Notes under the pieces: model-generated | Seen by the model: only the letters and a program-made list of their open reading frames with translations | Database searches by the model: none | Told to the model about the DNA's origin: nothing | NCBI GenBank assembly: GCA_040285825.1 | Contig: JAUPSS010000002.1 | Span: forward strand, 1,302,001-1,366,000 | DNA from: Eukaryota sp. TZLM1-RC | Lineage: Eukaryota > Metamonada: BaSk clade | Direction: 5' to 3' | Length of the DNA stretch: 64,000 nucleotides | Part shown: piece by piece, positions 48,925 through 59,250 of the stretch | Layout of the letters: the number at the start of each line of letters is the position of its first letter | Numbering within the stretch: position 1 is the stretch's first letter | Made by a program: the position numbers and the translations under genes

Positions 48925-50543
48925 CCTACAGATGCTCAAAGTGTCGACAACAGGGACATAATGCTCGAACATGCCCCAATGTTGGAAAAAATGATGCGGC
49001 AAATTCTGAAACAAAATGTAAAAGAAAATTTATTAGAAGGAAAGAGTCTAAGGTAGAACCCATAAATAATGCTCCACAAGTTGTTGCAAAACCAGTTTGC
49101 AACCGATTAAAGCACAAAACTTGCAACAATTGTGGCATTTCTTTTAGAAAAAATGCAAAAGGAAAAACTTCTGATCGCTGCTTGAAATGCCGCATAGTTG
49201 ATAACTACCATCCTCCTATAAGAATACCTCAAGAAATTCATCCGACCAAATGCAATGAATTTGCTTTCGTTTTTCAAAGATTTTTGGATCAATTATGTAA
49301 AGGAAAGTATGCTATCAATATTATTTGGGAATTTTTTGGTTCTTTTTGTCCTCCTTTTGAACAAAATTTCGTAAATATTTCCGAAGATTTAACTAATATA
49401 GCACCGAGAAATCAGTCATCCGAGAAATTAAGTAAAATTTTTGAAGACAAATGCTTTGACAACAAATGGTCCAAGGCTTTGTCAGCTTTAAGTCCCGGAG
49501 TTAAAGCACCCAACAATGAAAATACAATAGATAAACTGAAAATACTTCATCCTTATGAAGACCCTATAATGGATCAAAATTTTTACGGCACATACTGGGA
49601 AAATTGTCCATTGATGCCATCAGCAGTTTTTTCGGTTATCAAAAAGAGACCTCGTGGTAAGTCTGCCGGACTTTCTGGTATTACTATTGATCATGTAAAA
49701 GCCGCGATTATTTCTTCAGAAGATTGCCTTGGTTTATTGACCAAATTTTTCAACCAAATATTATCTGATCAACGCAAATACGCAGAAGAATTAAGAAGTT
49801 CTCGTTTGACTGCACTTGTCAAAAATTCAAAAATGGATGTTCGTCCTATTGCAGTCTCTGAGAGCTTACACAATATTTTTTCTGCGTGTTGCTTAAGCAG
49901 GTTCAATGAAAAAGCTAAAAAGATTTTATTACCCTTTCAATATGGTATAAATACTACAGATGGAGTCTCTTCAGCGATTTTTGCTACTGATGTCTTATTT
50001 CGTCAAAATGAATCCAATGTTTGCATGTCATTGGATTTTAGTAATGCTTTTAATTCACTAAGTCGTCGCAGTATCCATGGTGCTCTATTGCAATATATGC
50101 CGGAATTAATACCATATTTTCAATCAACATATTGCACATATTCTAATTTACATTTTGGTAACAACATTTTGAGTTCATCAAGTGGCGTAAAGCAAGGAGA
50201 TCCGTTAGGACCTCTTTTGTTTTGTTTGGCCATTCATCCTATTCTACTGCAAATTCAAGAGATGTTTCCTTCACTAAAAATGATTGCATATATGGATGAT
50301 GTTGTGCTTATTGGTGATTTAAATATTGTGAAACAAGCAACTGTATGTTTTAAAGAATTATTTACCAAAATTGGTCTCCGACTTAATTTACTTAAATGTG
50401 TTTTGTTATCGAATTCTCCAGTTTCCACAATAATTGATGATATTGAAATTCAAGCCAAATTATATTCAATTGATGCTATTCGTCATTTGGGTTCGTTTTT
50501 AGGAAATAATGATGAAATTACCAAAAATTGTTTGAAAAGTTGA
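48925..50543 (+). pseudogene. LINE-A N-terminal zinc motifs and reverse transcriptase
   Basis: Order: CCHC knuckle YRCSKCRQQGHNARTC; a C-x2-C...C-x2-C motif (KTCNNCGISF, then DRCLKC and RIVDNYHPP); a linker; then RT with GKSAGLSGITIDHVKAA, RPIAVSES, MSLDFSNAFNSLSR (A), SGVKQGDPLGPLLFCLAIHP (B), IAYMDDVVLIG (C), LRLNLLKC (D) and IRHLGSFLGN (E). The double zinc module is probably nucleic-acid binding for target recognition, as in R2-like elements. The frame ends at a stop after a one-base loss (CCAAAAATTG against CCAAAAAATTG in the 242-1312 copy). Confidence 0.9.
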
Positions 50544-51927
50544 ACTCAATTTCTGACAAAATTGACCGAATGATGAATTTAGATATAAAAAACACATCAA
50601 ATTTACCATTATAAGACTGTGTTTTAGTTCCAATTTTAATCATATATTTCGATCTACAAATCCTCTCGTCACTAGACCTTTGGCTCAAAAGTTTAATGAG
50701 TTACGTGCAAAAGTTCTGTCTCAATTACCGGGATGTAAAATGTTTCAAATTCCAGATCATGCTTACCTTAGTCCACATTATGGTGGTTTAGGGTGGACGA
50801 AGGCTTCTATTCTTACCTCGTGTGCTTTTGTTGGTGGATGCAGAAATGCAATCTTTGAGTTTTCCGAAAGATTTGCAGATTGGGAAGATTTATTGATGAC
50901 AACGCAAAGTTCCACTGTTTTTGCATTAAATGAAGAAATTTCAAGAATTGATGTAGAAAAATGGGGTCGATGTTTTCCCCAAACATTCAATGGCAATATT
51001 CCAGAAAAAAATGTTTTAAATTTGAAGTACACTCTTCGAACATTACAGAAAAGATTGACTGGAATGTATGAAAAAGATCTTTATAATAATATTTGCAGCT
51101 CGGCTGTTTTAAATCAAGATCTTCACTCATTGTTATTGGAAAAGGGTGTTTGTGAAAACAAGGCGTCAGATTCTTCACTTTTTGTAACCATTGTACCACG
51201 AAGATTTGGATTGTGTGCCACTAATGAAGCATTTGTAACAAAAATGAGATTATATTTGAACATCCCCATTAACCAATTATTATCAAAAGAAAAATGTATT
51301 TGTTCGAATTCACCTCAACTCACTTTGCGCCATGCTCTAAATTGCTCTAAATTGAAAACTTATCGTTCTTCATTACATGATGCTGTTAGAGACACTGTTT
51401 TCAATATGGCACAAACTGCAAGGATATCGTGTATCAAAGAGCCCCTGCTGAAGGAAACACTTTCTCTGAATAATTTGGGTTCTGATGATAGAGGGGATGA
51501 ATACTGTGATTGGATTGATAATTCTGAAGCTATTGTTGACTTTGTCTCATGTAATGTTGCAAACGATACTTTGGTTCACAGAAGAAAACTTAATCCTGTG
51601 GCTGCTCTGGATTTTAAAGCAAAAGAAAAACATAGAAAATATGATAAAGAAATTGAAGATGCAAATGTCGATAGAAATACACAGCTGGTTTTTATTGCTT
51701 TCCCATTTTCGATAAATGGAAGATTATCAGTTGAAGCAGAAACTTTTTTGGATGACTTCCAAAAAATGGTGAAAGAAAAAACAATGAAAAGATTTGATAT
51801 TTTTTTATGGCGTTCACGGATTCAATTTGCCATTATTAATAGATTACCGCGGTTTTTCAATCGAATTAGAGAAGGTTTAGCTAGACAGCAAGCAAATCAA
51901 GATTTTGTAGAGGAAATCTTGGTTTAA
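50544..51927 (+). pseudogene. LINE-A linker, Cys-His motif and restriction-like endonuclease
   Basis: Thumb and linker (ELRAKVLSQLPGCKMFQIPD, WTKASILTSCAFVGG), then CICSNSPQLTLRHALNCSKL (C-x-C...H-x4-C), HDAVRDTVF, SDDRGDEYCDWID, AIVDFVSCNVAND and KEKHRKYDKEI, and the C-terminal LWRSRIQFAIINRLPRFFNR. The RGD...VDF...K-x2-KY series fits the R-PD-D-K layout of the restriction-like endonuclease of R2/R4/CRE elements, although P is replaced by G here. Confidence 0.85.
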
Positions 51928-51987
51928 TGATAGTCGTCCCATTAGTTATGATTTAATTTATCCAAGTGTGCAAATTCAATAAATACG

Positions 51988-51997
51988 ACATTAAGAA
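51988..51997 (+). repeat. 10-bp target-site duplication (right) of LINE-A copy
   Basis: Second copy of ACATTAAGAA. Confidence 0.82.
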
Positions 51998-53042
51998 GAA
52001 AATTTTGTTTTGTATTGTAGTATGATTGTAAATTTTTGTGTTGCAGAGTTTTCTTTCAGGAATTTAATTCTAGCTCCTATTTCTTAACCGTTTTGTTTTG
52101 ATAAATCCATGCGTCTTTGGCTTTTTTATGAAATTTCTGATCGTCTTTGTTCAGAGTGTCTCTTCTTTGTTTGAGGGCAGTAAATCTCTTACAAATAAAT
52201 TCCTCAGTTTTGGATTTATTTTTTTCACTTGGGCGAGGATTTTGTTTTGGTCTGAAGTCGGGAATCTTGTTCAATGCTATTTTTAACTTTTTTATTCTGG
52301 AAAAACAGAGGATCATTCAACCAATTAGGGTTTGGAATTTAAACTTCGTTTTCAGCGATTAATTATTCATTAATGCGAGAGTCAATTACGTTATGTAATT
52401 TTAACGTTATAGTTACAGCTCCTTTGGTTAAATTTCAGTCATGTACGGACGAAGTTCACCTTTTTCTCGCTTAAATGGCTATGTAGCTAACACAATAAGA
52501 CAGACAGAGAAGGCATAGTAAAAATCAACTTATGGAACTCATTTCTCTCACAAGCACATAATAGTATTAAATATCTAACGTTATGTGAAGGACAATTTCA
52601 GTTAAAGCAGTACAATCTTCGAAGCTAGCCAAAAACAACATATTTTTACTACGTTTCTCTATTATGATAGTTTGCCAAGGTGGACGTTGGTAAAAAATGT
52701 GTCGGATTCACAGTTTACGATTACCAGAATTTTATCTTATGTATAATCCAATTCTGTAAATTTAACATAATGTTGATCAAATTTGGTGAAATGTGGCGGA
52801 GCTTACAGTAACATTTAGTCACCAGCATTAGCCAAATTTCCACCCCTCAGAGTGAAAGAAAAGAACAAAACTGGTATATTTGGCTTTTAGAAACACATTA
52901 CATATTGAACCAAGTTTAAGAAAGATTTTTACAACAGCAAATAAACACAGCAACAAATACAATCAAAAAATAAAATTTCAAACTCAACTGACATCTACAA
53001 AATCAAAGGACCAATCAATAAAGAAATCAAACTTTATCAAAT
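51998..53042. other. Mostly non-coding interval
   Basis: Apart from the small basic frame at 52077-52316, nothing is recognised in this kilobase. The right end is the 3' flank of UPF3. Confidence 0.5.
52077..52316 (-). CDS. Small basic protein, uncertain
   Basis: 79 residues, Lys-rich: IALNKIPDFRPKQNPRPSEK, then EEFICKRFTALKQRRDTLNK and WIYQNKTVKK. The composition and even codon use look more like a gene than chance, and a pyrimidine tract plus CAG (GTTTTTCCAG) near its start could be an acceptor for a missing first exon. I do not recognise the family, and the LINE-A insertion lies just downstream. Confidence 0.3.
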   Translation of the reverse strand: MILCFSRIKKLKIALNKIPDFRPKQNPRPSEKNKSKTEEFICKRFTALKQRRDTLNKDDQKFHKKAKDAWIYQNKTVKK

Positions 53043-53699
53043 TTAATCAGCATCTTTCCGTTTGAATGTCCTTCTTCTATTCACATCCTTATCAGAAGGT
53101 CTTCCTTCTTTCTTTTTGCTCTTCTTCTTCTTAGACGGAGCTGGTGAAGGTTGGGGCGTTGGAACGGGTGAAGACTTCTTTTGCTTTTTCTGTGGCTGAG
53201 GTCTTGACTCCAGGATAGCAGACACAAGCGGGGTATTTTTTAAATCAACATTAGAAATTTCTCGAGCTTTGGCCAATTCTGAAAGCTCAGCAAAAGACAA
53301 AACTTCTGATGAAGGATCACTCTCCTTGTCAATAGATTTAAGAAAGTTGGCGTAAAAAGGGTTCCTGGCGGCACAGAGTGTTCCCCTGATGGGATCTCTA
53401 CCTGGTTTTCTAGAGATGACTTGTGAAGGAGCATATTCAAGAGCGAGTGGGCGGTGTTTCCCATTGTCATCTGTAAAAGAAACTGTTGAAAGTAGTTTCC
53501 CAAATGGAACAACAGAAGAGGGCTTAGAAAATGATATAAAGCAGCGGCCTCCCAGTTGAGGATACATGAAATGTTGAGGTGAAAAATAGATGTGTTCAAC
53601 ATCAAACTGTGAAAGGATAGTGTCAATGGTGGAGAAGAACAGTTCCTCAGTGATATTGGACGGTATATTTCGTACTACAATGCGGCTGGGAGCTGTCAT
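53043..53699 (-). CDS. UPF3: UPF3-like nonsense-mediated decay factor
   Basis: 218 residues. The Smg4/UPF3 RNP-like domain occupies about 4-125: RIVVRNIPSNITEELFFSTI, HIYFSPQHFMYPQLGGRCFI, FTDDNGKHRPLALEYAPSQ and GTLCAARNPFYANFLKSID. The C-terminus is Pro- and Lys-rich and basic (KKKKSKKKEGR). UPF3 binds UPF2 and links exon junctions to mRNA surveillance. The C-terminal exon-junction-binding motif is not clearly visible. It is divergently transcribed from the RING-WWE gene. Confidence 0.9.
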   Translation of the reverse strand: MTAPSRIVVRNIPSNITEELFFSTIDTILSQFDVEHIYFSPQHFMYPQLGGRCFISFSKPSSVVPFGKLLSTVSFTDDNGKHRPLALEYAPSQVISRKPGRDPIRGTLCAARNPFYANFLKSIDKESDPSSEVLSFAELSELAKAREISNVDLKNTPLVSAILESRPQPQKKQKKSSPVPTPQPSPAPSKKKKSKKKEGRPSDKDVNRRRTFKRKDAD

Positions 53700-53790
53700 T
53701 TTTCAGATGTATAAGTGGGTAATTTTTCAAAAATAATTGAAATTAAATTTGGTGCATAGTATATATTGGAACTTCCATTAGTCTCATTGA
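53700..53790. promoter_or_regulatory. 91-bp divergent promoter between UPF3 and RING-WWE
   Basis: The two start codons are only 91 bp apart, so both promoters and 5' UTRs must fit in this AT-rich space (TATATATTGG at 53760). Confidence 0.6.
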
Positions 53791-54489
53791 ATGCTCTGTC
53801 CAGTGTGTAAGATCAACCAGATTGGGTTCAGTCTTCCCTGTGGTCATTGCTTTTGTAATTGTGCTATTCAATGGGTAAACTCTCATCATCAGTGTCCAAT
53901 GTGTCGATCTCCATCCACCACACACGATATTAGACGACTTTATCTTGATGACACTGCAGAAGATGTTGAAGCTGACCAGCCTCAACTTCCAGAGATAAAT
54001 TTCTCTCAATCTCCTAGAATTTCCTATGAAACTCCATATCATTGGATACCACTTCCTGCTCAGCTCAATCTCATATGCCTTGATGCTCTCAAGGAAGGAC
54101 GATCTAGCACAGAAATCACATATGAAGATGATTGTCACTTGGTTGATTTTTCTCTCTTAAAAATGACAAATATGCAAACTTTTCGGCAGTTCAACATCAA
54201 GTTTTTTTACAATTACCCATCTAATGTTGATTGGCTGTTCCGACATTTCAGAGGGTATTCTCTATGTAATCAAGAATTATCTATTCAGTTGGAACAAAAT
54301 TTTGTGGACGGAGTTTCACATTTTGAGTTTGATGCAGGAATATTCACCTATAGAATCACTTTGGATTATGAGAGAGGGCAACATTGTCAAGAGAACCTTT
54401 CTACTGGTAGAACGAGACAGCTAAAACGAGAGGTACTAGATGAAGTAGAACAAGATGAAGTAGAACAGGATGAAGACAGTGGTTCTTAA
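53791..54489 (+). CDS. RING finger protein with WWE-like domain
   Basis: 232 residues. An N-terminal RING is present: CPVCKINQIGFSLPCGHCFC, then NCAIQW and CPMC. One residue is missing between the fifth and sixth zinc ligands compared with the usual C-x2-C. After an acidic linker, YHWIPLPAQLNLICLDALKE...VDFSLLKMTNMQTFRQFN resembles a WWE domain (iso-ADP-ribose binding), with the typical VDF...M-x-Q...N end. RING plus WWE is the layout of RNF146-type ligases, which ubiquitinate poly-ADP-ribosylated proteins. The C-terminus is acidic. The RING call is firm; WWE is from pattern. Confidence 0.7.
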   Translation: MLCPVCKINQIGFSLPCGHCFCNCAIQWVNSHHQCPMCRSPSTTHDIRRLYLDDTAEDVEADQPQLPEINFSQSPRISYETPYHWIPLPAQLNLICLDALKEGRSSTEITYEDDCHLVDFSLLKMTNMQTFRQFNIKFFYNYPSNVDWLFRHFRGYSLCNQELSIQLEQNFVDGVSHFEFDAGIFTYRITLDYERGQHCQENLSTGRTRQLKREVLDEVEQDEVEQDEDSGS

Positions 54490-55210
54490 TTTGTACATAA
54501 CAAACTTTATTTTAATGTGGTTATTTCAAAATTCTCGAAAAATTGTTTAAGTTCTATGGATGCTCTCTTTTCTTGTTACATTTCTTTTTTTTCTGTTGAA
54601 TGAAACAATAATTAGATCATATGCATTCACATCGAGTCAAGATGGTTGGATTTTTCAATGTTTTTGTAAATTTGCGATTAGACAGTATTGTTCCCTACCC
54701 ATTCTTTTTAGACCACGTTTTAAAAGCAAGTGGACATAATTTTTGGTGGTATAACCGAGGTTAAGTTTCGAATGTGAATTTGATATGAATTTGATTTATA
54801 TTTGGTAGATGAATCGTGCCAAGAAGTATCATTTATTGCAGACTACCGACTTTTTTACAATATTTCTTATTGAAACAACCATTAAAGCAACATATTTGAT
54901 TTTCATTCTGAATCTCAAGTGAACAAAAGCTAGACTATTCTGTTAGTTCTTGAACTGACTGCCAATAAAAAAGTATTCGAGTTATAATCTGTCGGCCTTT
55001 GTACTGATTTGTTTATTTCGGATTTGTTGTGATGAGTTTTTTTGGAAGAGGTTGAAAAAGCAAAAGTGGAAGTGTATAATAGTTAAATTCAAATAGTCTG
55101 GTAATTAGGCTGAAACTCAATAATTGTTCAGTATTAGTTTTTTTCTTGAAAACTGATATCAGACCAGCTGCTGAGATTTCTGGTGTTTTTATTTCAAATT
55201 ATGGCCCAAG
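54490..55210. other. Intergenic, nothing recognised
   Basis: Between the RING-WWE gene and gypsy element 1. AT-rich, no supported frame. Confidence 0.6.
55207..55210 (+). repeat. 4-bp target-site duplication (left), gypsy element 1
   Basis: CAAG, repeated at 62237-62240. Confidence 0.75.
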
Positions 55211-55294
55211 TGTTGGCGCCCTAAGGCTTATATAATATAATGTGAATGGAAAATAAATCAGACTTTTCTTTACTACAATAGACTTTAGGCAACA
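55211..55294 (+). repeat. 5' LTR of gypsy element 1 (84 bp)
   Basis: TGTTGGCGCC...TTTAGGCAACA. A TATATAATATAA stretch near 55230 may be its TATA box. Followed directly by ATAATTATTGGCC (55295-55307). Confidence 0.92.
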
Positions 55295-55371
55295 ATAATT
55301 ATTGGCCATTTTAAAGTCAAAAGGTATACCATAACTCCAGCATTAGCGAACATCTTCAGACGCTTTACAGC

Positions 55372-57750
55372 ATGTCAGACATCTCCCAACCAGATATCTC
55401 TGACTCTAATCCACCACTTAATATGCAGCAGGTACCAGCGTCACATACACATGATATAGAGGGCAACGAGGCAACGGACCCGGATCCCACCTCCCCCTCC
55501 CTTAATGTAGAAGAAGATGAAAGAGAGGACGAGGTCCCTCCATCTTCAACAACAGAAGAGGTAACGAGAACGGACCCGGCTCCCTCTCCCCTCAGGAAAA
55601 AAGAAACAGATGAGGTTACGAGAACGGACCCAGCTCCCTCTCCCCTCAGGAAAAAAGAAACAGATGAGGTTACGAGAACGGACCCAACTCCCTCTCCCCT
55701 CCCAATTCTAGAACCTGTCTCAAAGGAAACGGATGGAGATCCCACCTTAGACACGTCTTCCCCATTAGGAGAATATGAAGAAATTCAATCTCAACTGGAT
55801 GAAATGGAGGGAGAAGACGACTCTTCTGAGGGGTTCTACAAGTTATTAAGAGAGGATGCGGAGGCTTACCTCGAACCAACAGATTTCTGTCTGTTCGAGC
55901 AGCTTCCCCCTTTATGGAGTTACATTCAAAAAAGAGGCATAAACGTTGGTTTCCAGACCCTCGGAATGATTGGGGATACCCAAAAGGTATTGGAAATTCC
56001 CCTCAATGAAAGGAATGAACTCATAAAGGCACTCGATAAACTGAGTAGAGAGACATTCGGGCGTAACGCAGAGCGCTGCCCCAGAATCTCTGAAATGGAC
56101 AAGAGATTCAATGAAATGATGTCTCTTCCCATCAAAGATAGACTGGATTGGAAGGCCTCCTTCCTAGATCAACACGGCAGGAGAATAAGGTTTCTCTCCA
56201 TCGAGCAGAGAAGTAGGACCGACTCGGAAGACATCCTACAATCCGAATTGCCTGCCTGGTTTGATCCTAACTTTGATACGGAAATCCATAATTACACGGA
56301 GCTGACAGAGGGTGCTCCCACATATTTTAGGGAATTTATGGAGCAGGAGGATAGTAGTGAACCAGACAAGCTTGAACCGGTAACACCCTGGTTTGATGCA
56401 GACGCTTTAAACAACATTCATACGGAACGATCAGCTGTATCCACGTATAGGAGCCGTCCTAACAACTACATCCAACAACATGGTAACTCGTTCACGAAAC
56501 AACGAGAGTTTAGACAATGGGTAACGGGAGATCCATCCACATCTCTCCACCTTCCCAAACTGCCTGTTGTAGCCCCCATAATTTCTGAAAAAAGCCAACC
56601 AATACAGGTCTGCTCTATTGACAGCATACCCGAACACGTTCCAAAAGTGAACGTCCCGGAACCTGTAACAAGACAAGACGTTGCTCCTCAGGAAGAACCA
56701 ACTTCCTCCCAACCTATGGAACGTGAAATCGGAGAAGACATAGAGTTGAACGGGCCAGTCGTTGGAGAAACGGCTCCTCCTCAACCCTCAGTAAGAAACT
56801 CTTCTTCCGACAGATCTATGCGTATTGAGGACCTACAATCCTCAAGAAGAGCTATTGACATGAGCATAGCTAGTACCCTTCATAGACAGATTGATCCACG
56901 GTCTAAGGATATTGACTATAAAAGACCTCGATTATCCGCTGATGACCCTATCAACAAAATGTCTATCATAGCTTTTCTTTTAAAATATCAAACTTGGGAT
57001 AAATACGGGCGAAAGATAGCTAATAGAAGCTTTGAAGCCCCAGGTCAATCAGATTGGACCAGAGCCTTTATGATAGCTACCCAGCTATTTGGAGAAGGCC
57101 AAGCACAAATAACCCAAGATAGGATTAAAGATCTCCCCAAACATATACGCGACGAAATCACCAGGGATACAACACAGCCTTTGGTAAGGATTGACCCAGC
57201 TATAACAGATAAGCTCGGACCCCCAATCCACCATTATGATTTATTTAGGAGCATGATGATGAGCACTTGCCCTACAGGAATATCCAGCATGATTGACCCT
57301 AGCCTTCTATCCAGATGGCAAAGTCAAGGTTTACTCGGTGTTGATTATACCGACGCCGACGTCATGGTATTTCTGCTAAAAAGAACACAATTCACATCAT
57401 ATCATGAGGCTTGTACAGCTCTAATGAAGCCTAGAATAAACTGGAGAAAAATCCACAATAGGCACGAGGCTGACAACGAGTTTGGTCGTTATGTAGAAGA
57501 TTTTGGAGACGTCTTGAGAATGACCACCTACATCACCGACCTAACCATCCCCGATTTAATTAGAGGAAGCAGAGGCTTGATAACCATATCTCCCGCTCTA
57601 ATAGCCGAGTACTTTCTTATGGGTTTGGACAACTTTGCTATATCGAGTGAACTCCTCCCAGTATGGACTAGGAAATCCTTGTGGGACTCACCGAACAGAA
57701 CAACTCTACTCGATTTGATATCGACAACGAGAAGACATTTCCTCGCTTGA
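55372..57750 (+). CDS. Gypsy 1 Gag
   Basis: 792 residues to an in-frame TGA. The N-terminal third is acidic/Pro-rich and holds three ~18-residue repeats (EVTRTDPAPSPLRKKETD and variants, about 64-120). The C-terminal part is helical and capsid-like (KMSIIAFLLKYQTWDKYGRK, ALMKPRINWRKIHNRHEADN, LIAEYFLMGLDNFAISSELL). The TGA is followed in the same frame by a further 118 codons with a zinc motif, so it may be a nonsense mutation or a read-through site. Confidence 0.8.
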   Translation: MSDISQPDISDSNPPLNMQQVPASHTHDIEGNEATDPDPTSPSLNVEEDEREDEVPPSSTTEEVTRTDPAPSPLRKKETDEVTRTDPAPSPLRKKETDEVTRTDPTPSPLPILEPVSKETDGDPTLDTSSPLGEYEEIQSQLDEMEGEDDSSEGFYKLLREDAEAYLEPTDFCLFEQLPPLWSYIQKRGINVGFQTLGMIGDTQKVLEIPLNERNELIKALDKLSRETFGRNAERCPRISEMDKRFNEMMSLPIKDRLDWKASFLDQHGRRIRFLSIEQRSRTDSEDILQSELPAWFDPNFDTEIHNYTELTEGAPTYFREFMEQEDSSEPDKLEPVTPWFDADALNNIHTERSAVSTYRSRPNNYIQQHGNSFTKQREFRQWVTGDPSTSLHLPKLPVVAPIISEKSQPIQVCSIDSIPEHVPKVNVPEPVTRQDVAPQEEPTSSQPMEREIGEDIELNGPVVGETAPPQPSVRNSSSDRSMRIEDLQSSRRAIDMSIASTLHRQIDPRSKDIDYKRPRLSADDPINKMSIIAFLLKYQTWDKYGRKIANRSFEAPGQSDWTRAFMIATQLFGEGQAQITQDRIKDLPKHIRDEITRDTTQPLVRIDPAITDKLGPPIHHYDLFRSMMMSTCPTGISSMIDPSLLSRWQSQGLLGVDYTDADVMVFLLKRTQFTSYHEACTALMKPRINWRKIHNRHEADNEFGRYVEDFGDVLRMTTYITDLTIPDLIRGSRGLITISPALIAEYFLMGLDNFAISSELLPVWTRKSLWDSPNRTTLLDLISTTRRHFLA

Positions 57751-58483
57751 TGTTACACAGCAGGAAACAAGCCCACAATGGATGTACTAAGGAACAGGGC
57801 TAACGAAGAAGATATTCCTTTGGGACTCACGGCGATGAGAACTTACTCAAGAGGAGTAACACCATCAGCCCAGGCTCCATCAAAACGAGCAAGACGATCA
57901 GGTGGAAAGTCAAGAGGAACCCCTCAACACAAATACATCCCTGAAAAGCATGAACGAGAAGGATCAAAATGCTGTACATTCTGCAGCAACGTCGAAGGTA
58001 ACAATCCTGTTGGCCACACTGTATTCGAATGCAAAGACCCTCGTTGTGCTAGAAGCAGAGTTCCCAAAGAAGAAAGACAGATTAGGCGAACAGGAGGCGC
58101 CTGCTAGTAGAGGCAGTGTAGAAAGGGGCCGAGGTGGCCGTGGTAGACGGGTACATAGATTCAAATTTAGAGGCCGTGGAGGCCGTTTTAGAGGTCATAA
58201 AGGAAGAGGTCAGTACAGACCTATACATAACATAAACACAACAGAGGACATATCATCAAACGCATCCCCTACTGAGTCAAAACCGACCCGTTCGAGTACG
58301 GTTCCTCACAGACGGATCAACAACAGCAACCGGAACAGCAGGACAGGCAACTTTCCTAATCGGGTACATATCAACGCAATCAATCACAACCAATCAACAA
58401 CCGATTTAGGAAACCCAGTCAACAACTTTCCAACAGCTCAACAAAATCTTTTAATTCCTCTGCAAATTCACCAAACCAGCTGA
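57751..58483 (+). pseudogene. Gypsy 1 nucleocapsid region (zinc motif and RGG tail)
   Basis: In the Gag frame: CCTFCSNVEGNNPVGHTVFEC, a C-x2-C...H...C zinc-knuckle variant with wide spacing, then a stop at 58107. In the +1 frame (from 57902): RGGRGRRVHRFKFRGRGGRF, an RGG-type RNA-binding tail, then an Asn-rich stretch. The frames overlap for about 200 bp, so a +1 shift in this overlap would join them. Confidence 0.7.
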
Positions 58484-58499
58484 TATCAATAGTATTTTT

Positions 58500-59240
58500 G
58501 ATATTAATTCTACGGTTAGTGAAAACCACATCAGGTCCCAGCGTTCTCCATTTCTAAGACTGGAGATATCAATAAATGATATTAAAATGATTGCGACTAT
58601 AGATTCGGCTGCGTTTTGTTCAGTTATTACTGCAGATTTAGCTGAACAATGCCATATGTCAATCAATAGTAAGGATACTATTAAGTTCTTACCAGCTAAT
58701 AACGTATCCACAAAATCGCGAGGGAGTGCAACTGGTATTCTGTCGTTCAACGTAGGAAGCATTGCGCATCAAGTTCATTATAAACATACTCTTCCCATAA
58801 TCCCAGGTTCGAACAAATTATTAATAGGGAAAAACATGTTAAAAGCACTTGGGCTTCAGACGGATGATGGTCTTTTCATTAGATTAGACAAAGAACACCG
58901 CACTTTGCTAAATGCAGAATCAGAATTCGACTCTAGGATCGCTCAACATTCGATTGGGAACTTAGATAACCAGTCACCAAGTCCTTCTGATTTTGAGGAG
59001 CAATTAGCAAGATCTGGATGTGAGATAAATTTAGATGATAGTAATAATAAATTAAAATTAACAAGCCTACTAAAATTATTCAGCGATGTTTTTAGTGAAA
59101 CTCCTAATAGAAAAGGAATCGATTGTAATCCTCTAACAATCCCCTTTAGAGATGAGAATGCTATAGTACACAAGCCTGCTAGACGGTTAAAGCCCAGCAA
59201 AATGGAAATAGCAAACAAAATATTTAACGGGAGACTTTAG
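58500..59240 (+). pseudogene. Gypsy 1 aspartic protease and start of RT
   Basis: The frame reads FLRLEISINDIKMIATIDSA, AFCSVI, then NKLLIGKNMLKALGL. This is the retroviral-type protease layout, but the active-site triad reads D-S-A instead of D-S/T-G. After a linker it enters the RT N-terminus (FRDENAIVHKPARRLKPSKM) and stops at 59238, with the fingers partly deleted. Confidence 0.75.
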
Positions 59241-59250
59241 TGGTAAAGAT

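Larger units (their letters stand above)
48923..51987 (+). mobile_element. LINE-A copy, most complete, 10-bp duplications
   Basis: It spans the CCHC knuckle to the 3' end (TTCAATAAAT plus ACG) with the duplication ACATTAAGAA on both sides. It is 5' truncated just before the knuckle. Two frames cover it, 48925-50543 and 50680-51927, with one-base losses in A-runs near 50523 and 50590. The second half is almost identical to 20707-22913, so both come from a recent common source. Confidence 0.95.

Noticed and set aside
53240-53626. 128-residue frame inside UPF3
   Set aside because: Alternative frame of a well-supported gene.
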